Source: Trematomus loennbergii (taxonomy: Eukaryota; Chordata; Actinopteri; Perciformes; Nototheniidae). From it: 64,000 bases of DNA. The stretch spans positions 124,001 through 188,000 of the forward strand of contig JAAOOA010000445.1 in assembly GCA_012861695.1 (NCBI GenBank), given 5' to 3'. How positions within the stretch are numbered: position 1 is the first letter of the stretch; each line of letters begins with the position of its first letter. The translations under genes were made by a program, and so were the position numbers. A model generated the notes under the pieces. The model was not told where the DNA came from and ran no database searches. It saw only the letters and a program-made list of their open reading frames with translations. Positions 47,145 to 61,428 of the stretch are shown here, in pieces.

Positions 47145-48343
47145 GTCAGTGTGCACTTCATCACAATATATTCCTAACACTGTTATCCCCAAATGAATAA
47201 TACAGTGTTAATGCACAGTAACCATTGCATTCATAACTCCTAGCTAACTCCAAAGTCAAAACTACTGTTAGCACCTTTGCTAATATAATAAACAACACTC
47301 TACAGAAACATTATTAACCCAAATGTGACATATACTGTATGTATGTTCACATTATAGGGGGTGGGGGAAATAATTGATTCAGCATAGTATCGTGATAATA
47401 GCCTTGTTATTTTGTTCTGTTCAGTCTTGAAATAGCTGAATCAATAAATTGGCATAGTTTAAATCAGTTAAAATAAGTCAAGTTAGTCGTCAGTTTGTTT
47501 AGCATTTGGCCGTGTAATAAGCCGGATAATGTGCCGCGAGCCGGTCATTATTGGAAAAATAAACCCCGACAGTATGATCAGAGGGACGGACGTGAGGCGG
47601 AGGGATCTTGATCGGGTTGTTTTTTGTTTACGTTTGAGATGTTCCCGCATCATATATATATATATATATAGGACATAAAACAAAATAAAATGATAAAATA
47701 GTGCAAGAGAATTTTTTTAGATGCGCAAGTAAATACAAATTAAATAGAATATAAATAGTGTAAAGCTGGCTACACACCAACCCGATTTTGGGAGTCAGAG
47801 GCCGTCGGAGGCAGTCGGGCATTCGCGGCGCCCTACTCATGTTGGTGTGTCCCGCACAGCCGCGGGAGGTCAGAGAAAGTCGGCCCAAGCAATCACTCTG
47901 ATTGGCTGTTCACACTCCCGCTGCCTGCTGGTAAGGACAGTTATTGCCACTCGTCGACTGAATATTTGCGGTGTGTTCGTAGGCGGGCGGCGTAGGCGGG
48001 CGGCGTAGGCGGGCGGCGTAGGCGGGCGGTGTAGCCGACGTAGATGACGTAAAGTCGGGACGCCTTCGGTACGCGTTCTTTGGTCTCAGGTGGGTGTGTA
48101 GCGGCCTTAAGATGTTATGCAGCATGTTGATTATTCTCTCAGAGCTAAATACATGGGACTGGGGGAGAGATCTTCAGAGTTGGTCGGCAACCTCTGTGTC
48201 ACCTCGTGTCTGCAGCACATGTTTTTGTCAATTCTCCGACCGTAACTTCATAATAAACCTTCAGTGTTTGCCATCAAGCTCCAGCTCTCCGTGTTTCACT
48301 CGTTTTTTTTACTGCATCAAATATAATACAAATAAATTATTGT
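47145..48343 (+). other. ZNF last intron, proximal part (unit 2)
   Basis: Same as 10894-12311 but about 270 bp shorter just before a (TA)n run at 47653-47670. Contains the MITE 47763-48108 with its expanded centre. Confidence 0.5.
47763..48108. mobile_element. MITE with imperfect inverted ends and a new minisatellite (unit 2)
   Basis: Copy of 11768-12085. The centre contains four tandem gtaggcgggcggc (13-bp) units at about 47980-48029, present once in unit 1. Confidence 0.5.
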
Positions 48344-48351
48344 GTTAACTG

Positions 48352-49432
48352 TAGGGATGGGTATCGTTAAGGTTTTAACGGTACTACTATTTTTATCGAT
48401 ACCGCTTATCGGTCCGGTCTTTTAACGGTACTTTTATCGGTTATTTTGGAGAGAGAAATTAGGTAAACTAACTATATGTTGTATGTCAGGGACTACGGAT
48501 GGAAATGAGCTCAAAGCAAAAATCCTGCATATTTTTACACTTGAAGCATTATTTGTCTAAAGTGTTCATTAATGTGCATTGTCCCTATTCAAATAAACGA
48601 TTAAATGAAAAATGAAAATAAACATTGTGAACAAAACTAACATTGCTTTTTATTTAAATTAAATACATAAATTTCACATCAAAAGAAACAACGTTTTAAC
48701 AAATCGTATTAAATAATCTGATGACAGAACTGTAAACAGAATAGCTGAAACTTTAACAAAATAAATAACTCAGTTCCCTCTAATCATTAACCGATGTTTG
48801 TATCATTGAGTTAGCTCCGTGTGATGCTGCTAGCATACATAATATACCTGACGTGGAAACGTTACTCGTGGATGGGGCTACAGAGCTGCTAGAAAGACAG
48901 TCGAACCCGCATCTCTCCGTCTGAATATGGTGCACTTTTGCAAGATGTTTAGACATATTGCTCGTGTTACCGCCCTTACATGCTAAACTCTTATTGCACT
49001 TTAGGCAACGAGCGAGACGGGTAAAGTTGAACCACACCTCGGAGCGCCTAGTTCTCTCCGCCATCTCCTCCGTGTGTGTGTGTTGCTGCATGTAGCAGCT
49101 GTGTGTGTGTTGCTGCATGTAGCCGCTGCGTGTGTGTAAACTGCCCCGCCCCCTCGCAAGCAGGCGGGGAAGAGAGAGATCTCTCGTCTGGATTGGAGTT
49201 ATCGAAAATACTAAAAATTACGCATTTTGCAGTCTTTTTGCATGTTAGAAACGGAGTTGGCGACACTAAAACTGCAATATAATGTTTGTGTAGCAATAAT
49301 ACACATGACATATTTTTTACATGTCTACAGTACCGATAAAAAGGCCGATAACCTCGGAGCTTAACGGTACCACGGTCTTTAATAATTCAGCCCCGGGGCC
49401 CGTTTAATACCGGGGCTCGGTACCCATCCCTA
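48352..49432. mobile_element. hAT element carrying a BED-finger ORF (unit 2)
   Basis: Same ends and the same GTTAACTG duplication (48344-48351, 49433-49440) as the unit 1 copy; 1081 bp. It has two 'gctgcatgtagc' GT-repeat units instead of three. Confidence 0.9.
48780..49064 (-). CDS. BED-type zinc-finger protein of the hAT element (unit 2)
   Basis: ATG at 49064 opens MAERTRRSEVWFNFTR and the BED finger CLKCNKSLACKGGNTSNMSKH, then HLAKVHH. It is 94 residues, one shorter than unit 1 (CGFDC for CTGFDC). The finger residues are unchanged between the units, although both could simply be young. The catalytic transposase core is absent. Confidence 0.65.
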   Translation of the reverse strand: MAERTRRSEVWFNFTRLARCLKCNKSLACKGGNTSNMSKHLAKVHHIQTERCGFDCLSSSSVAPSTSNVSTSGILCMLAASHGANSMIQTSVND

Positions 49433-49498
49433 GTTAACTGTATATGTATTTATGCTTTTTATATTTACTTTCTCTCTTTCTCTGTCCGTGTGTTTTAG

Positions 49499-50188
<690 letters not shown>

Positions 50189-50263
50189 TTTTGAACAACT
50201 ATGAGAGCCAAGCTAGCTGTTTCCTCCTCCTGATGTCCTGAGAGCTGGTTTGTTATATTTTAA

Positions 50264-51383
50264 CCTGTTAAGCCCCAAGCCTGTTTTTCAGGCCTCAGGC
50301 TCGAAAATGACATTCCCGAACAAATTAACATAACTTCACTTCTAAAAGGGGTAAATTAATAATCTTTTTTCTCAAAGCAATGATAAACCTGTGAGTTGGA
50401 TGTAGAAGAGTCAGAATCAATATATAATTGTTTTATTGTAAAGTAAATTCAGATTGAACATAGTAAAAACATTTAAATCAGAATCAGAAACAGGTTTATT
50501 GCCAGGTAGGTTCGCACATACTAAGAATTTGACTTGATGTCATGGTGCATACATAAAATATAAAAAAAAAGGGTGAAAACCACCCTTGAATGATGCGATA
50601 GACTAAAAGCTTGAGGAATCCAAACTATAACACATAAGTACCCTGAATCAACATTGATGCAAAACAAGTGACATTTTACCTTTTTAGAGAGATTTAGCAC
50701 AAAAAAAACCACCTTTGGGGTAATTTGGGTCTTTTCAACCGTTAGAGCCAATAGAATAGAAGGGGAAGTTCCACATACACACACACGTTACCATTGACAA
50801 GTGAGAGCTATGTGCAAGCAGTAGAAAGCAATGTTATGCTCTGAAAACTAGGCTCAAACTAGTAAATATGAAGATGGATTATCAGTAATCATTTCAAAGT
50901 GACACAGACACATTGGATTAACCTTCAGCAGCGTTTTTATCGTTTTGATGCCATTGAACACACAGTTTGATCAGAACAACCGCTAAGGTAAGAAGCTTCC
51001 TCCGTGAAGCTAAGTGTTGTGATGTCTGTTTTCACTTCCCCTGTCGCGAGTTCGGATCGCTCAGTGATGATACTAATATTTCTGGAATCTATGGAATCTC
51101 AGCTTGCTAATCGATATGTTGTTATTGCAGTGATATGATAAGTAATAAGGGTATTTAAGCTGTGAGTTCTCTGCTAAGAGCAATAGCATTTTTTCGTCAG
51201 GGCTCATTTAGACGCTTCTTGTGAGAGTTGTGTTTTGTTTCGGTAAAAATGGTTCGTATCGTCAGGTAGCTGAGTTTCTTCCCGTTAGTTGGGTATGACG
51301 CATTCATAGGTTTTTGAATATTAAGAAGCCCTCAGACGCTGTTTCTTGCAGTGATGTGTTTTTGGGGAATGGGGCTTCACAGG
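50264..51383. mobile_element. TTAA-target (piggyBac-like) element (unit 2)
   Basis: Copy of 14174-15307 in the same 3' UTR site, with TTAA at 50260-50263 and 51384-51387; 1120 bp. Confidence 0.8.
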
Positions 51384-52200
51384 TTAAGAGTCTTTCTGAA
51401 TTGAAGTCTGACTAACAGACTTCAATTCACAGAGTCACTCGTTTTATGTCCCTGGACAAGCCGTGAGGTCCTCCTCAGCTTTTTAAATATCCCTGAAGTC
51501 CCCAAAATAAAACGGGCGAGGCAATGTCAGTTGACATTTTTTAACGCCAGCTAAAGACACATCTTTTTAGATTAGTTTTTGATTAGCAACCTCCCACTTT
51601 AAATGGTCTTTTAGTCTTTATTATTTACCTACTTTTATATTGTTTTATTTATGATATAGGAAGGGTTTTATCTTATATTAGTTTAACAGTTTCAATAACA
51701 ACATTCATTTTTACGTTGGCTTCTTTATATTTTAATCGTTTAACCTTTATTAGAATTATGACGTCTTTATTACTATACATTTGTATTTATATTTCTGTTG
51801 TACCTATATGTTCACTTTATGTTATAGGGTTTTATATTGTTGCATCTATTCACTTTTCTTGTGTCTTATCTTTCCGAGATAAATCATGTTTTTTTTCTGT
51901 ATTTCATTTGTTTTTATCATACCTTTTACCTCCTTGTGTCTCATAAAGGTGGGGTAGGTAAGTTTGAGAAACCGGCTCGAGATACACTTTTTGTTATATT
52001 CCATGGAATGCTTAACATCCCGATAGCAATGAATATCTGAAGTGCTTTGACAAAAAATCCATAAAAAATGTCATCTGTGGAAGCCGTAATACTGTAAAAA
52101 GTAACTTGTGATGTGTCGCCATTTTGTAAAGCACTTTGAGCTGCACGTGCTGTATGAAAAATGCTGTATAAATAAAGCTTTATTATTACAACAGTTTTGT
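51384..52200 (+). other. ZNF 3' UTR, distal part (unit 2)
   Basis: Keeps the L2-tail segment (51490-51592) that is deleted in unit 1, but has lost most of the 380-bp MITE: it stops at about 52102 and joins directly to 'aacttgtgatgtgtcgccat'. AATAAA at about 52168. Confidence 0.6.
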
Positions 52201-53639
52201 ATGTTCTAACCAGCCTTCACACTATGCCAACTCAAGGCCACAGAGATGCTGTTTTCCCAATTCAGTTGATGTTTGTAATGGTTCCTGAACTATGAAGAAA
52301 TGTTTTACTATTCTGTGTTTCAACCATGGCTTTCTAATAGCCTTGCTATTCCTTTTGTAAAATAGTATATGTCCAGGTTTAAACTGCTAGCCTTGTTAAG
52401 CTGCATTGAAGGAATTTAGTTTCACTGTTCATTAATCTGCCGACTAGTTTCTCAAAATATCTGTTTGGTTAATAAAATGTTGTGACTTTAAACTTCGTTT
52501 GGGATGTTTTTTATAGTTCCTGTTGAGTTAGTCTGTTCTGGTCTAAAAGAAGAACCAATGATTCATGTATTCATGTGTGTTTTCAGTTTGATTCTGTTCT
52601 CTTGTTAAAATGATCAGACTGTACCAAAATAAAAAAGGCCTTAAATACAGACTCACAACCCTGCATATTTGTTGTGTTTTGCAGCATATTATAAACATGT
52701 CGTTCCCTTATTTTACTGCTGGATGTCACTCAAACTGTAATTTGAATGAAAAAATATATTTTAAACTCAGTGTGTTTGTCCTGGTTTGTTCCCAGTGAAG
52801 GACTCCAGCACACAATGAGGTATTAAACAATAAAAGGTGTGTTTCTCCAACAGTTTAAGTCTCTGAACACCATTAAAAATAAGTCAAATTCAGAAGGTTA
52901 AAATCATTGTTTCAATGGTTTGTGTTGGAATAACTTTCTGGAAACTATTTTTATCAACAATTTAAGTCATTTAGATGCCAAACATTTCCCATATTTTTTT
53001 GTTTTAGGTAGTAGCAAACCTTTAATAGCAACACCATTGTTGGCGCTAATGAACATTTAAATCTGGCTCTTGAGCGCTCTGAAATTAAGTGTACTTCTTT
53101 GGCGAAATCCATCAAAGTTTTTTTTATTCAGGCCAATATCACAAATTGTACTTTGTCTCGGAGTTTACAGTTCATACAGAACATGAATACGCCGGATGTT
53201 CATTCCTCTTTACATTACTTTAGCGTTACTCAGCAACAACCTATAGCCAAAACTTAAAACGTAGGCCTACATGTGCACACATATAACAATTACTATTGCA
53301 ATAAGGAAGACATAACACAAGTTAATAACGGTGACAATTCTAGTTTGTATAGTATGTGTATTCACTCTCACTGGGGCAGCAGACAGGTATTTTCTGTGTT
53401 AGAGTTTTACTCGCTACAGGGTGTACTTTGAGGGTTTGTGACTCTGCAGACCGTTTACATGCAGAAAAAGCTTCATAACACAAGGGAACGGGTAATAACC
53501 AGAAAAGCATGACATGGGACCTTTAATATTAATGTTCAAATTCTTAGCAGTTAGTTTATAACTGTTTATTTGTGTGTATTTGTGTATAGATGTTGCAACT
53601 ATACAGAGCTTTGGCAATACTGTGTGTGTGTGTGGTGTG

Positions 53640-53735
<96 letters not shown>

Positions 53736-54270
53736 TTCAGCAGGAACAACAAACATTAGGGGGTTTATAAGAAACAGAATTAAGAAAGATCAAATATTAG
53801 TAATAATACAAAACTTTTTTTTTAAATCACATCTGTGATTAATATTCAAATATGAATAAAATATAATACAATTAAATTGAGTGTGTTATAAAAAAAGGTA
53901 AACATATTATAATTAAATAGAACCTAATAAAACAAATTAAAAATTAAACAGAATATAATTAAATAAATAAAAATGAATTAAATAAAAATAAATACAACTT
54001 AATATACAATAGAATAAAACACGTAAAATAGTATAAAATGCAACAAAAACATTTTGAATGTGTGAGTTGATAAATTATTGTTGTTTATATTTGCTAGAGC
54101 TCTCTTCTGTCGAAGAAAAGTCAGATGTATGGAAATATAAGAGTAAGATTAAAACATGAAGAAAGTTATGTTTGCAGTTAAAAACCTCTCCTGCAGCCTC
54201 GAGGTGGGATCATGAGAACGGTGCAAAGTCACAAAAAGACGATTCAATTCAAACCAAATCTGAACTTAAA
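52201..54270. other. Intergenic AT-rich stretch (unit 2)
   Basis: Counterpart of 16331-17960 with a unit 2-specific block at 53416-53840. No gene recognised. Confidence 0.5.
53416..53840. mobile_element. Unit 2-specific block: MITE end plus (TG)n
   Basis: Absent from unit 1, where 'tttactcgct' is followed by a TA-rich run. It starts cagggtgtactttgaggg and runs to 'catgacatgggacctttaa', the end of a widespread fish MITE, then about 90 bp of AT-rich DNA, a pure (TG)n tract at 53621-53734 and 100 bp more. Only one end of the MITE is present. Confidence 0.55.
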
Positions 54271-54500
54271 GCTCACTTTTATTTCGCAGGTCATCCATTC
54301 AGTGCTTTTACAAACATTAAAGAAAACGAGTAAAGAAGAGCAGAATAGAAGAGTCTTTCCGTATAAAAATATAACTTTCTTTAAGGGGAAGGAGCAGCCA
54401 ATCAGCTTCACCGAGCCAGGTCACCTGATCAAACAGAAAGTGGGAGGGAAAACGTTCTGCAGTTTCCAGAGATTCTGGGTTAGAGGTCAGGGGTCAAAGG

Positions 54501-54604
54501 TTAGAGGTCACAGGTCCCACACTTTCCGTTTCGGACCTGAATCACTTCCTTCCTGTCCTTCAGGAAGTTTCTGAAGCCGTCCGTCTCTTTGCTCTCCTCC
54601 GTTG
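54501..54604 (-). pseudogene. gpn1: GPN1 terminal exon (unit 2)
   Basis: Copy of 18219-18322 with a single base change nearby (glycine-type codon to tgt-side change at 54511). TEESKETDGFRNFLKD block and TAA at 54501 unchanged. AATAAA on the minus strand at 54278-54283. Confidence 0.55.
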
Positions 54605-55832
54605 CTAGGAAGGAAAAAAAAGGATGACCTTCAGATTTCAAGTGTGTGTTTTTTCAAAGAGTATACTTGGATTTTCATTTAGTGTATAACTGTGTTTTTT
54701 TTCAGAGTTTAAGTGTGTTTCTTCACACTGTACACATGTTTTTTTGCAGAGTACAATGTTTCTTTTTACAGTGTATACAGTATACATACAGATGTAGCAC
54801 TCTAGAAAGGACTCCAGCCAAAAGATTCCTGCCAAAAACCCAAGGGATCCCAGCGGCTGGGAATGTTAAGCCCTCCCACTATTTCCCACGAGGATTGCCA
54901 GATTTTCAATTTCAGGATTTAACCATGAGATGGCGCTTCATTCACAAATACAGAAAGACAAGTTTCATGGACTTTCAGTACTTCAGTTGTGTTTTGGTGA
55001 AGAGCATTTGAACACATATTTGTTATGGTTTTCACAGGCTACTACAGTATAACGAAAAAACATCAATATTTTAGATCAAATAAAGTATATCTAATCTTGT
55101 AATTCAATAATATATAGTCTTTATATATTAAATAATCATAATAATAATGTAAATGTTTACAATTCTTTATTTGTTATGCTCATACTTTTACCTTTACAAT
55201 AGTTTGCTTTAATATGCAGTATATTTTTTGTAATATTTTTTTTGGTGTTTCCTGCTCCCTTTCGGACACATACTGTATGATTTATTATTATTATTAATAT
55301 GAAGATATTATTAAGATAAGATAAGATAAGATGTTACTTTATTGATTGAACATTTTTGTTTAGAGTTCTCTGCTGTCCCACGGTAATTGAGAAGGCTCAC
55401 ATTCCGACCATTATTTAAAACAATAGGTGCTTTCACGCCGTCTACAGTTTGATTTGTATAGAGGGAGCTGTGGCTGAATGGCCGGCGATTAGGTGTGGCG
55501 CATTTATCATTAGGTGATCAGAGCTGCCTGCCTGCCGTCAGATTTCATTTAAAAAACAGGTCTGATTTTAAGATCCTAAAATAAATACAAATATATATTT
55601 ATTCTAATATTGTTGAGGTCACGTGCCTTTGTTTAAAATCCAAGGGTGTAACTTTGGTTTGAGAAGTGGAGGGAGTCCTCCACAATTAAACATTTTTCCG
55701 ATTTAATTCAATTTCCTGCCTTTCTACAAATATATTAGGGACTATGGTGTTAAAAAATCCAAGAAGAATGTGTAGTGTATAGCCCTCCGAGTCCTTTTTA
55801 AACAAACCGTGACCATACCGTTCACCAGCCCC

Positions 55833-56105
55833 CACCTGCAGGTCCGCTGCAACTCTGACTACTTTTAAATCCAGGCTGAAGACTTTCTTTTTGCCGCTGC
55901 TTTTAATTGAACTGTTCACATCTTAAACTGCACTGTAACTTTTATCCATGTATTTTTTTCTTTTAATGTTTATTTTATTATCTTTTCTTTTTAATGACTG
56001 ATTTTAAATGCCATTTTCTTAATGTCTTCCATTTTTGTAAAGCACTTTGAATTGCCTTGTGTTGAAAGGTGCTATATAAATAAACTTGCCTTGCCTTGCC
56101 TTGCC
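55833..56105 (+). mobile_element. L2-type LINE 3' end (unit 2)
   Basis: Copy of 19540-19815; one T is lost in the final coding stretch (gactttctttttgcc) and the ttgcc terminal repeat has one more unit. Confidence 0.7.
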
Positions 56106-56541
56106 ACCCCCTCTGAGTGACAAGCTGTGAAGTCAACAGATTGTCTGAGGTTGTAGGATTTCTGCCTTGTCTCCGCTTTAGTTTGACCAACTGTGTTAAT
56201 AAGTTATGGAATACTAAATAAATAAGTAATTAGATACCTTACCATTACTGCGCTCATAAAGAATGATAAGAATAAGAATAATGCGTATTGAACTGGTTTC
56301 ATTAATTTGTGAGTTTATTTAAGGTAATTAGGTAGAAGCCCTTTTTTATCAGTAACGAATTTAGCAGTTGAACATAAAAGTCAACTGAGTGTCACTTGCA
56401 ATGACAGTGTTTTATTTTATGAACCTTTTACATAAAAATTGTTGTTGAATATATAAATATTATTATGAATATGGATAAATACTAGGCTATTTATTATAAA
56501 CGTTAGTGCTTAACATCTATCACTGTGTATATCACCGTTAT

Positions 56542-56774
<233 letters not shown>

Positions 56775-57921
56775 CTGGAGGAAACAACAACCAACACTTA
56801 TTTATCCTAAACAAAAATTAAACAACATCTATCACTTTTCCTTTAGATTGAATTATATTGTTATTTTATTTGATCTATTTCATTATTATTGTCTTATTTT
56901 AATAATTGTTTTATTTTAGTATTATTTTCGTATTTAAATAATAATTGTATTATATAGTCTTTCTTCCAGCAGTGAACCTAGACATGTTGAGACCCCAACG
57001 TTTATGTTAGAAATGTTTAGTAGGGGTCACCCAAGTTGTATAAAAAAAGTCAATTCTGAAAAAAAGTCAATCTGAGAAGAAAACCAACATTAGGTGAAAA
57101 AATGTAAAATATGAGAAACATATTTTTTTTAGAAAAAAAGTCAATCATTTTTAAAACGTAAACATTCTGAGAAAAAAGTCAATTCTTAAAGAAAATCTAA
57201 ATTCAGAGTAAAAACTCAAATTCTAGTAAAATTCGAGTAAAATGTAAATTTTGAGATATAATTCAAAATAAGCACAAGTTGAGTTGAAAGCATTAATACA
57301 GCAAATACAGCAAATACAGACAATAGTTGAGAAATGGCAAATTTGGATAATATCTGAGTGTTTTTTGTTTTTTTGAGGATGCTGAATCCATTTCTGACAT
57401 TTTCAGGATAATAAATGTCAGATTTAACCAGAAATTGATCATATCTGTTCTCTCTGTGGGCTGATTTACAATACCATGACTACTCATGGTAGTTGAGATC
57501 ATTGGATATAGAGCACAAGATGGACTTTATTATCTCTATTGTGGACATTTATTTTTCTAATAAATAAGCAATCTGTGGAATCCAAAAGAGTCCCATAAAT
57601 CTTCAGAATTGACCCAAAATGGATCAAAATCAGCCCAAAGATCACAGAACAGATATTGTTATTTTCTGGTATTGAATATTAGGTGTTTTTTTCTAACATG
57701 TATAGCATCTGTAGTTTATTTAATTGAAGCTTCTTCAAACTCAAACATCTGATTTCACCTCATGGAAACTACGTTTATTGATCATACATAACAAATAAAA
57801 CATAAAGTAAAATGATTATTAATGTGTAAAACAGACCTGGGTCAAAACTGAATGTTTACTGCAAAACCAGACCAGGGAGGACTGTTTTTATAATGTTTTT
57901 ATACCGTTTTTATACCGTTTG

Positions 57922-58380
57922 TGTAGGAGCCAATTAACACTGTGGGTATAAAGGTTGGAACCTATGTTTGTGGTTAGAGGTTCCGCCGGAAGGCCATACA
58001 GTTTTTGACCACACACGGACCAGACACGGAGAACACACGGAGAACACTCGGAGCACACACGGACCAGACACGGAGAACACACGGAGCACACACGGACCAG
58101 ACACGGAGCACACACGGACCAGACACGGAGAACACACGGAGCACACACACAAACATGGGATTACAAACATTTGCAAAAGGTATTGTGTGAACCGTAATAT
58201 CATGTATGGTGAATGATAGAAAGAAGCAAGTTAAATGGAAACCAGTGAAAAGACAATAAATGGACTGTATCGAACTGGAAACTTTGTTTAGGACATTTAT
58301 TCAGCAGCAAACTTTGTGTGCGTCAATTACGCCAACATAGCGGATCCTCATAGGCTTAAAGCGTTGGCTTAGCCTCTACA
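57922..58380. mobile_element. Solo LTR with expanded inner repeat (unit 2)
   Basis: TGTAG...CTACA ends and GTTTG duplications (57917-57921, 58381-58385) as in unit 1. It is 459 bp against 370 bp. The whole difference lies in the tandem cacacggaccagacacggag-type repeat at 58008-58150. Confidence 0.85.
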
Positions 58381-58789
58381 GTTTGTATACAGTTTATTTA
58401 CTGTATTATTACTGTTTTAATACCGTTTTTAATAATGTTTTTATACTGTTTTTAATACTATATTGATAAAGTTTTTGTTATGGCAGATTCCTTATACAGT
58501 TCACGCTAAGTAAATTAACCAAGGTCAGCGGAAGAGCAAAGAGGCCCTGATTAGATTCAAATGCAGTTAGTCTTGTTAATTGGGTAATTCATATCCTGCA
58601 AGACTCCTAAAGAGGTCATGAGATAGTGGTCTTTCCAGATCTGGAACATATCAACATATATGTTCGTGTGCATGTTAGAATATGTGTGTGCGTTCATTTG
58701 CAAACGTATATACTGTGTGGAAACTTCTACTCTGGGGGCATTTCTGCGATTGGCTGCTATTGAAGAAGGTGATGTACTGCATTATTAGG

Positions 58790-60655
58790 GCCTGAGCACG
58801 AAGTGTGCGAAGACCTATTGTTATTCGTAGATTTCATGTTAGTATTCCCGCTCGGGTTCAAACCTGTTTTTGAGGGCTTTACCACCATTCATGCAGGGAA
58901 ATTTTGCACGGACGTCAGGACCGGTGGAAAATTTGACATTCTGGAGTCCCACTTGCTCGCTAGCACCACCTATATGTAAAGCGTTTTTGAAGAATGTACA
59001 TAGCCGCACCGTAACTCAGATGGACCTGAAGTTTTGCACACTTATCCGGGTGGACCTGCTCTACATAAAGTCCTCTTGAACCCCTAAGCTCCGCCTACTT
59101 TTTTAAATTAATTAGCATAATGTTAAAAAGTGCAATATTATCCTAAATTTCTATTGTTTGTTTATCAACACCAATCTTAGTATACCGCATCGGTGGAGGG
59201 TCACACACATTACAGTAGGAAATGAGCATGTTCAGTTAATAAATATGGCCGCCATTAATCAAAACGTATTAGCAAAAAGGTGTGGCTTAGAAAGAAATGC
59301 TCATAACTCATCAACAATGTATCCATTCACCACAGATTTTGGTGGATAGGTTCAGTCTGTGTTGGGGAATAGGCACACCAAAGCATTGTCATTTTGGACT
59401 ATAGGGGGCGCCAAAAACCCAACCAATTTATAACTCAAGAAGGGATCGACGAAATAAAATAATCTTTTTTTAGACATACGTGTGACGGGTGACTATGAAC
59501 TGAGACGTAAAGTGTCGCAACGAATGACGAACGTGGGCGTGGCCTATACTTTTTTTAAATTGCGATAGCATAAAATGCGCTACGGACGCGAAACTTGGGA
59601 CACACGTCACAGCCCACGACCTTTTCGAGAATGTAAAAAAAAAGTAATTTTTCAAAAAAACTGCTCACTAGCGCCCCCTATTGTGTGGTAGTCACATATA
59701 GTTTCACACAAGTTCACGAATTTTGGCACAGACATTCCTCATGGAATCGCGGACATATTTGTAATTAGTTTCCATTAGCCCCGCCCCAACAAAGTCGGAC
59801 ATTTTGAAAAATGTGCGTTTTTCATGCATTTTAGAGACATTTTTGCAAACTCCACCTAGGGGAATGATCGGAAAAATTCCAATCCACGACAAGTTTAGCC
59901 CCTATCCAATATGATGCTAAATTGTGAAGAAAATGTTTGAAAGCTCAATCGTGGAGGTCGTAAGCTGACAGCGAATACACCATTTTTGACGATTTACATG
60001 TCGCAAATTACTCCAAACTACTCGCATATAGTTTTTCCGATATTCACGAAATGCTGTATACACATTTCTATTATGATTGCACACATATTTCAAATTGCTT
60101 TTCATTAGCCCCACCCCCCAGAAAGTTGGCCATTTTGAGAAATGTGCGTTTTTCATGCATTTTAAGGACATTTTTGCTAACTCCTCCTAGGGGAATGATC
60201 GGAAAAATTCCAATCCAGGCAAGTTCAGCCCTTTCCAATATGATGCTAAATTGTGAAGCCAATTTTTGATAGCTCAATCGTGGAGGTCGTAAGCTAACAG
60301 CGAATACACCATTTTTGACGATTTACATGTCGCAAATTACTCCAAACTACTCGCATACGGTTGTTCCAATATGCACAAAACGTTGTATACACATTGCTCT
60401 TATGATTGCGGACATCTTTCAAATTGCCTTCCATTTGCCCGGCCCCACAAAAAGTCGGCCATTTTGAAAAATGTGAAGTTTTCATGCATTTTCTGCACAT
60501 TTTTGCTAAGGCCTCCTAGGGAAATGGCCGGGAAAATTCCATTCCAGGACAAGTTCAGCCCATATCCAATGCGATGCTACATTGCGAAGGAATAGTCAGT
60601 CGCTCGAACCGGGAGCTCACAGCCTAGAATGTACCATTTGCCAACATTTAGATGT
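58790..60655. repeat. Dispersed fish repeat and ~330-bp tandem repeat (unit 2)
   Basis: Counterpart of 22471-24360. The three 330-bp units are at about 59800, 60130 and 60460. There are small deletions near 58885 and 58947. Confidence 0.8.
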
Positions 60656-60688
60656 CAGATAAGCTACTCTGCCTTCCACATCATCTGT

Positions 60689-60736
60689 CACACACACACA
60701 ACCACACACACACACACACACACACACCCACACACA

Positions 60737-60801
<65 letters not shown>
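60689..60801. repeat. (CA)n microsatellite (unit 2)
   Basis: 113 bp of CA with ACCACA and CACCCACA interruptions. Confidence 0.95.
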
Positions 60802-60803
<2 letters not shown>

Positions 60804-61189
60804 TGTATTGTATTATTGTATGAGAGAGGTTCCAGGTTGAATCGAATATTTGTAATGTTCAGAGGTTGTTGTGTTTAATATTCAAGAGAATATTTGTCAT
60901 TGTTCAAATGATAATAAACAAACATATAAAGCATATTTGTCCACTCATATGTTGATAAGAGTATTAAAAACTTGAAAAATATCCCTCTAAGGTACATTTA
61001 GAACAGATAAAAAATGTGCGATTAATCGCGATTAAATATTTTAATCGACTGACAGCCCTAATAAAAACGTTTGAAACAAATAATGTATTTCATTTTTATT
61101 TTTACCAATTTAGTTTCAGTAAACATTTTTATTTTCCTATTACATTTCTTTATAGATATTTTTTCAAGTTTTTGTGATTTATTTATATT

Positions 61190-61285
61190 TTTTTATTTTA
61201 TTTATTTTATTTATTTTATTTATTTTATTTATTTTATTTATTTTATTTATTTTATTTATTTTATTTATTTTATTTATTTTATTAT
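61190..61285. repeat. (TTTATTTTA)n microsatellite (unit 2)
   Basis: More regular and longer than at 24888. Confidence 0.85.
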
Positions 61286-61428
61286 TATTTTATTTTCTGT
61301 TTTTCTTATTATTTAATTATTTTAATTATTATTTTTAATTTATTTTTTGTATACATTTCTAATTTCTATTGTTTTCAAGTTTTATCTAAAAATGTTTGAA
61401 AACAATAATGCATTTGTATTTGTATCAC

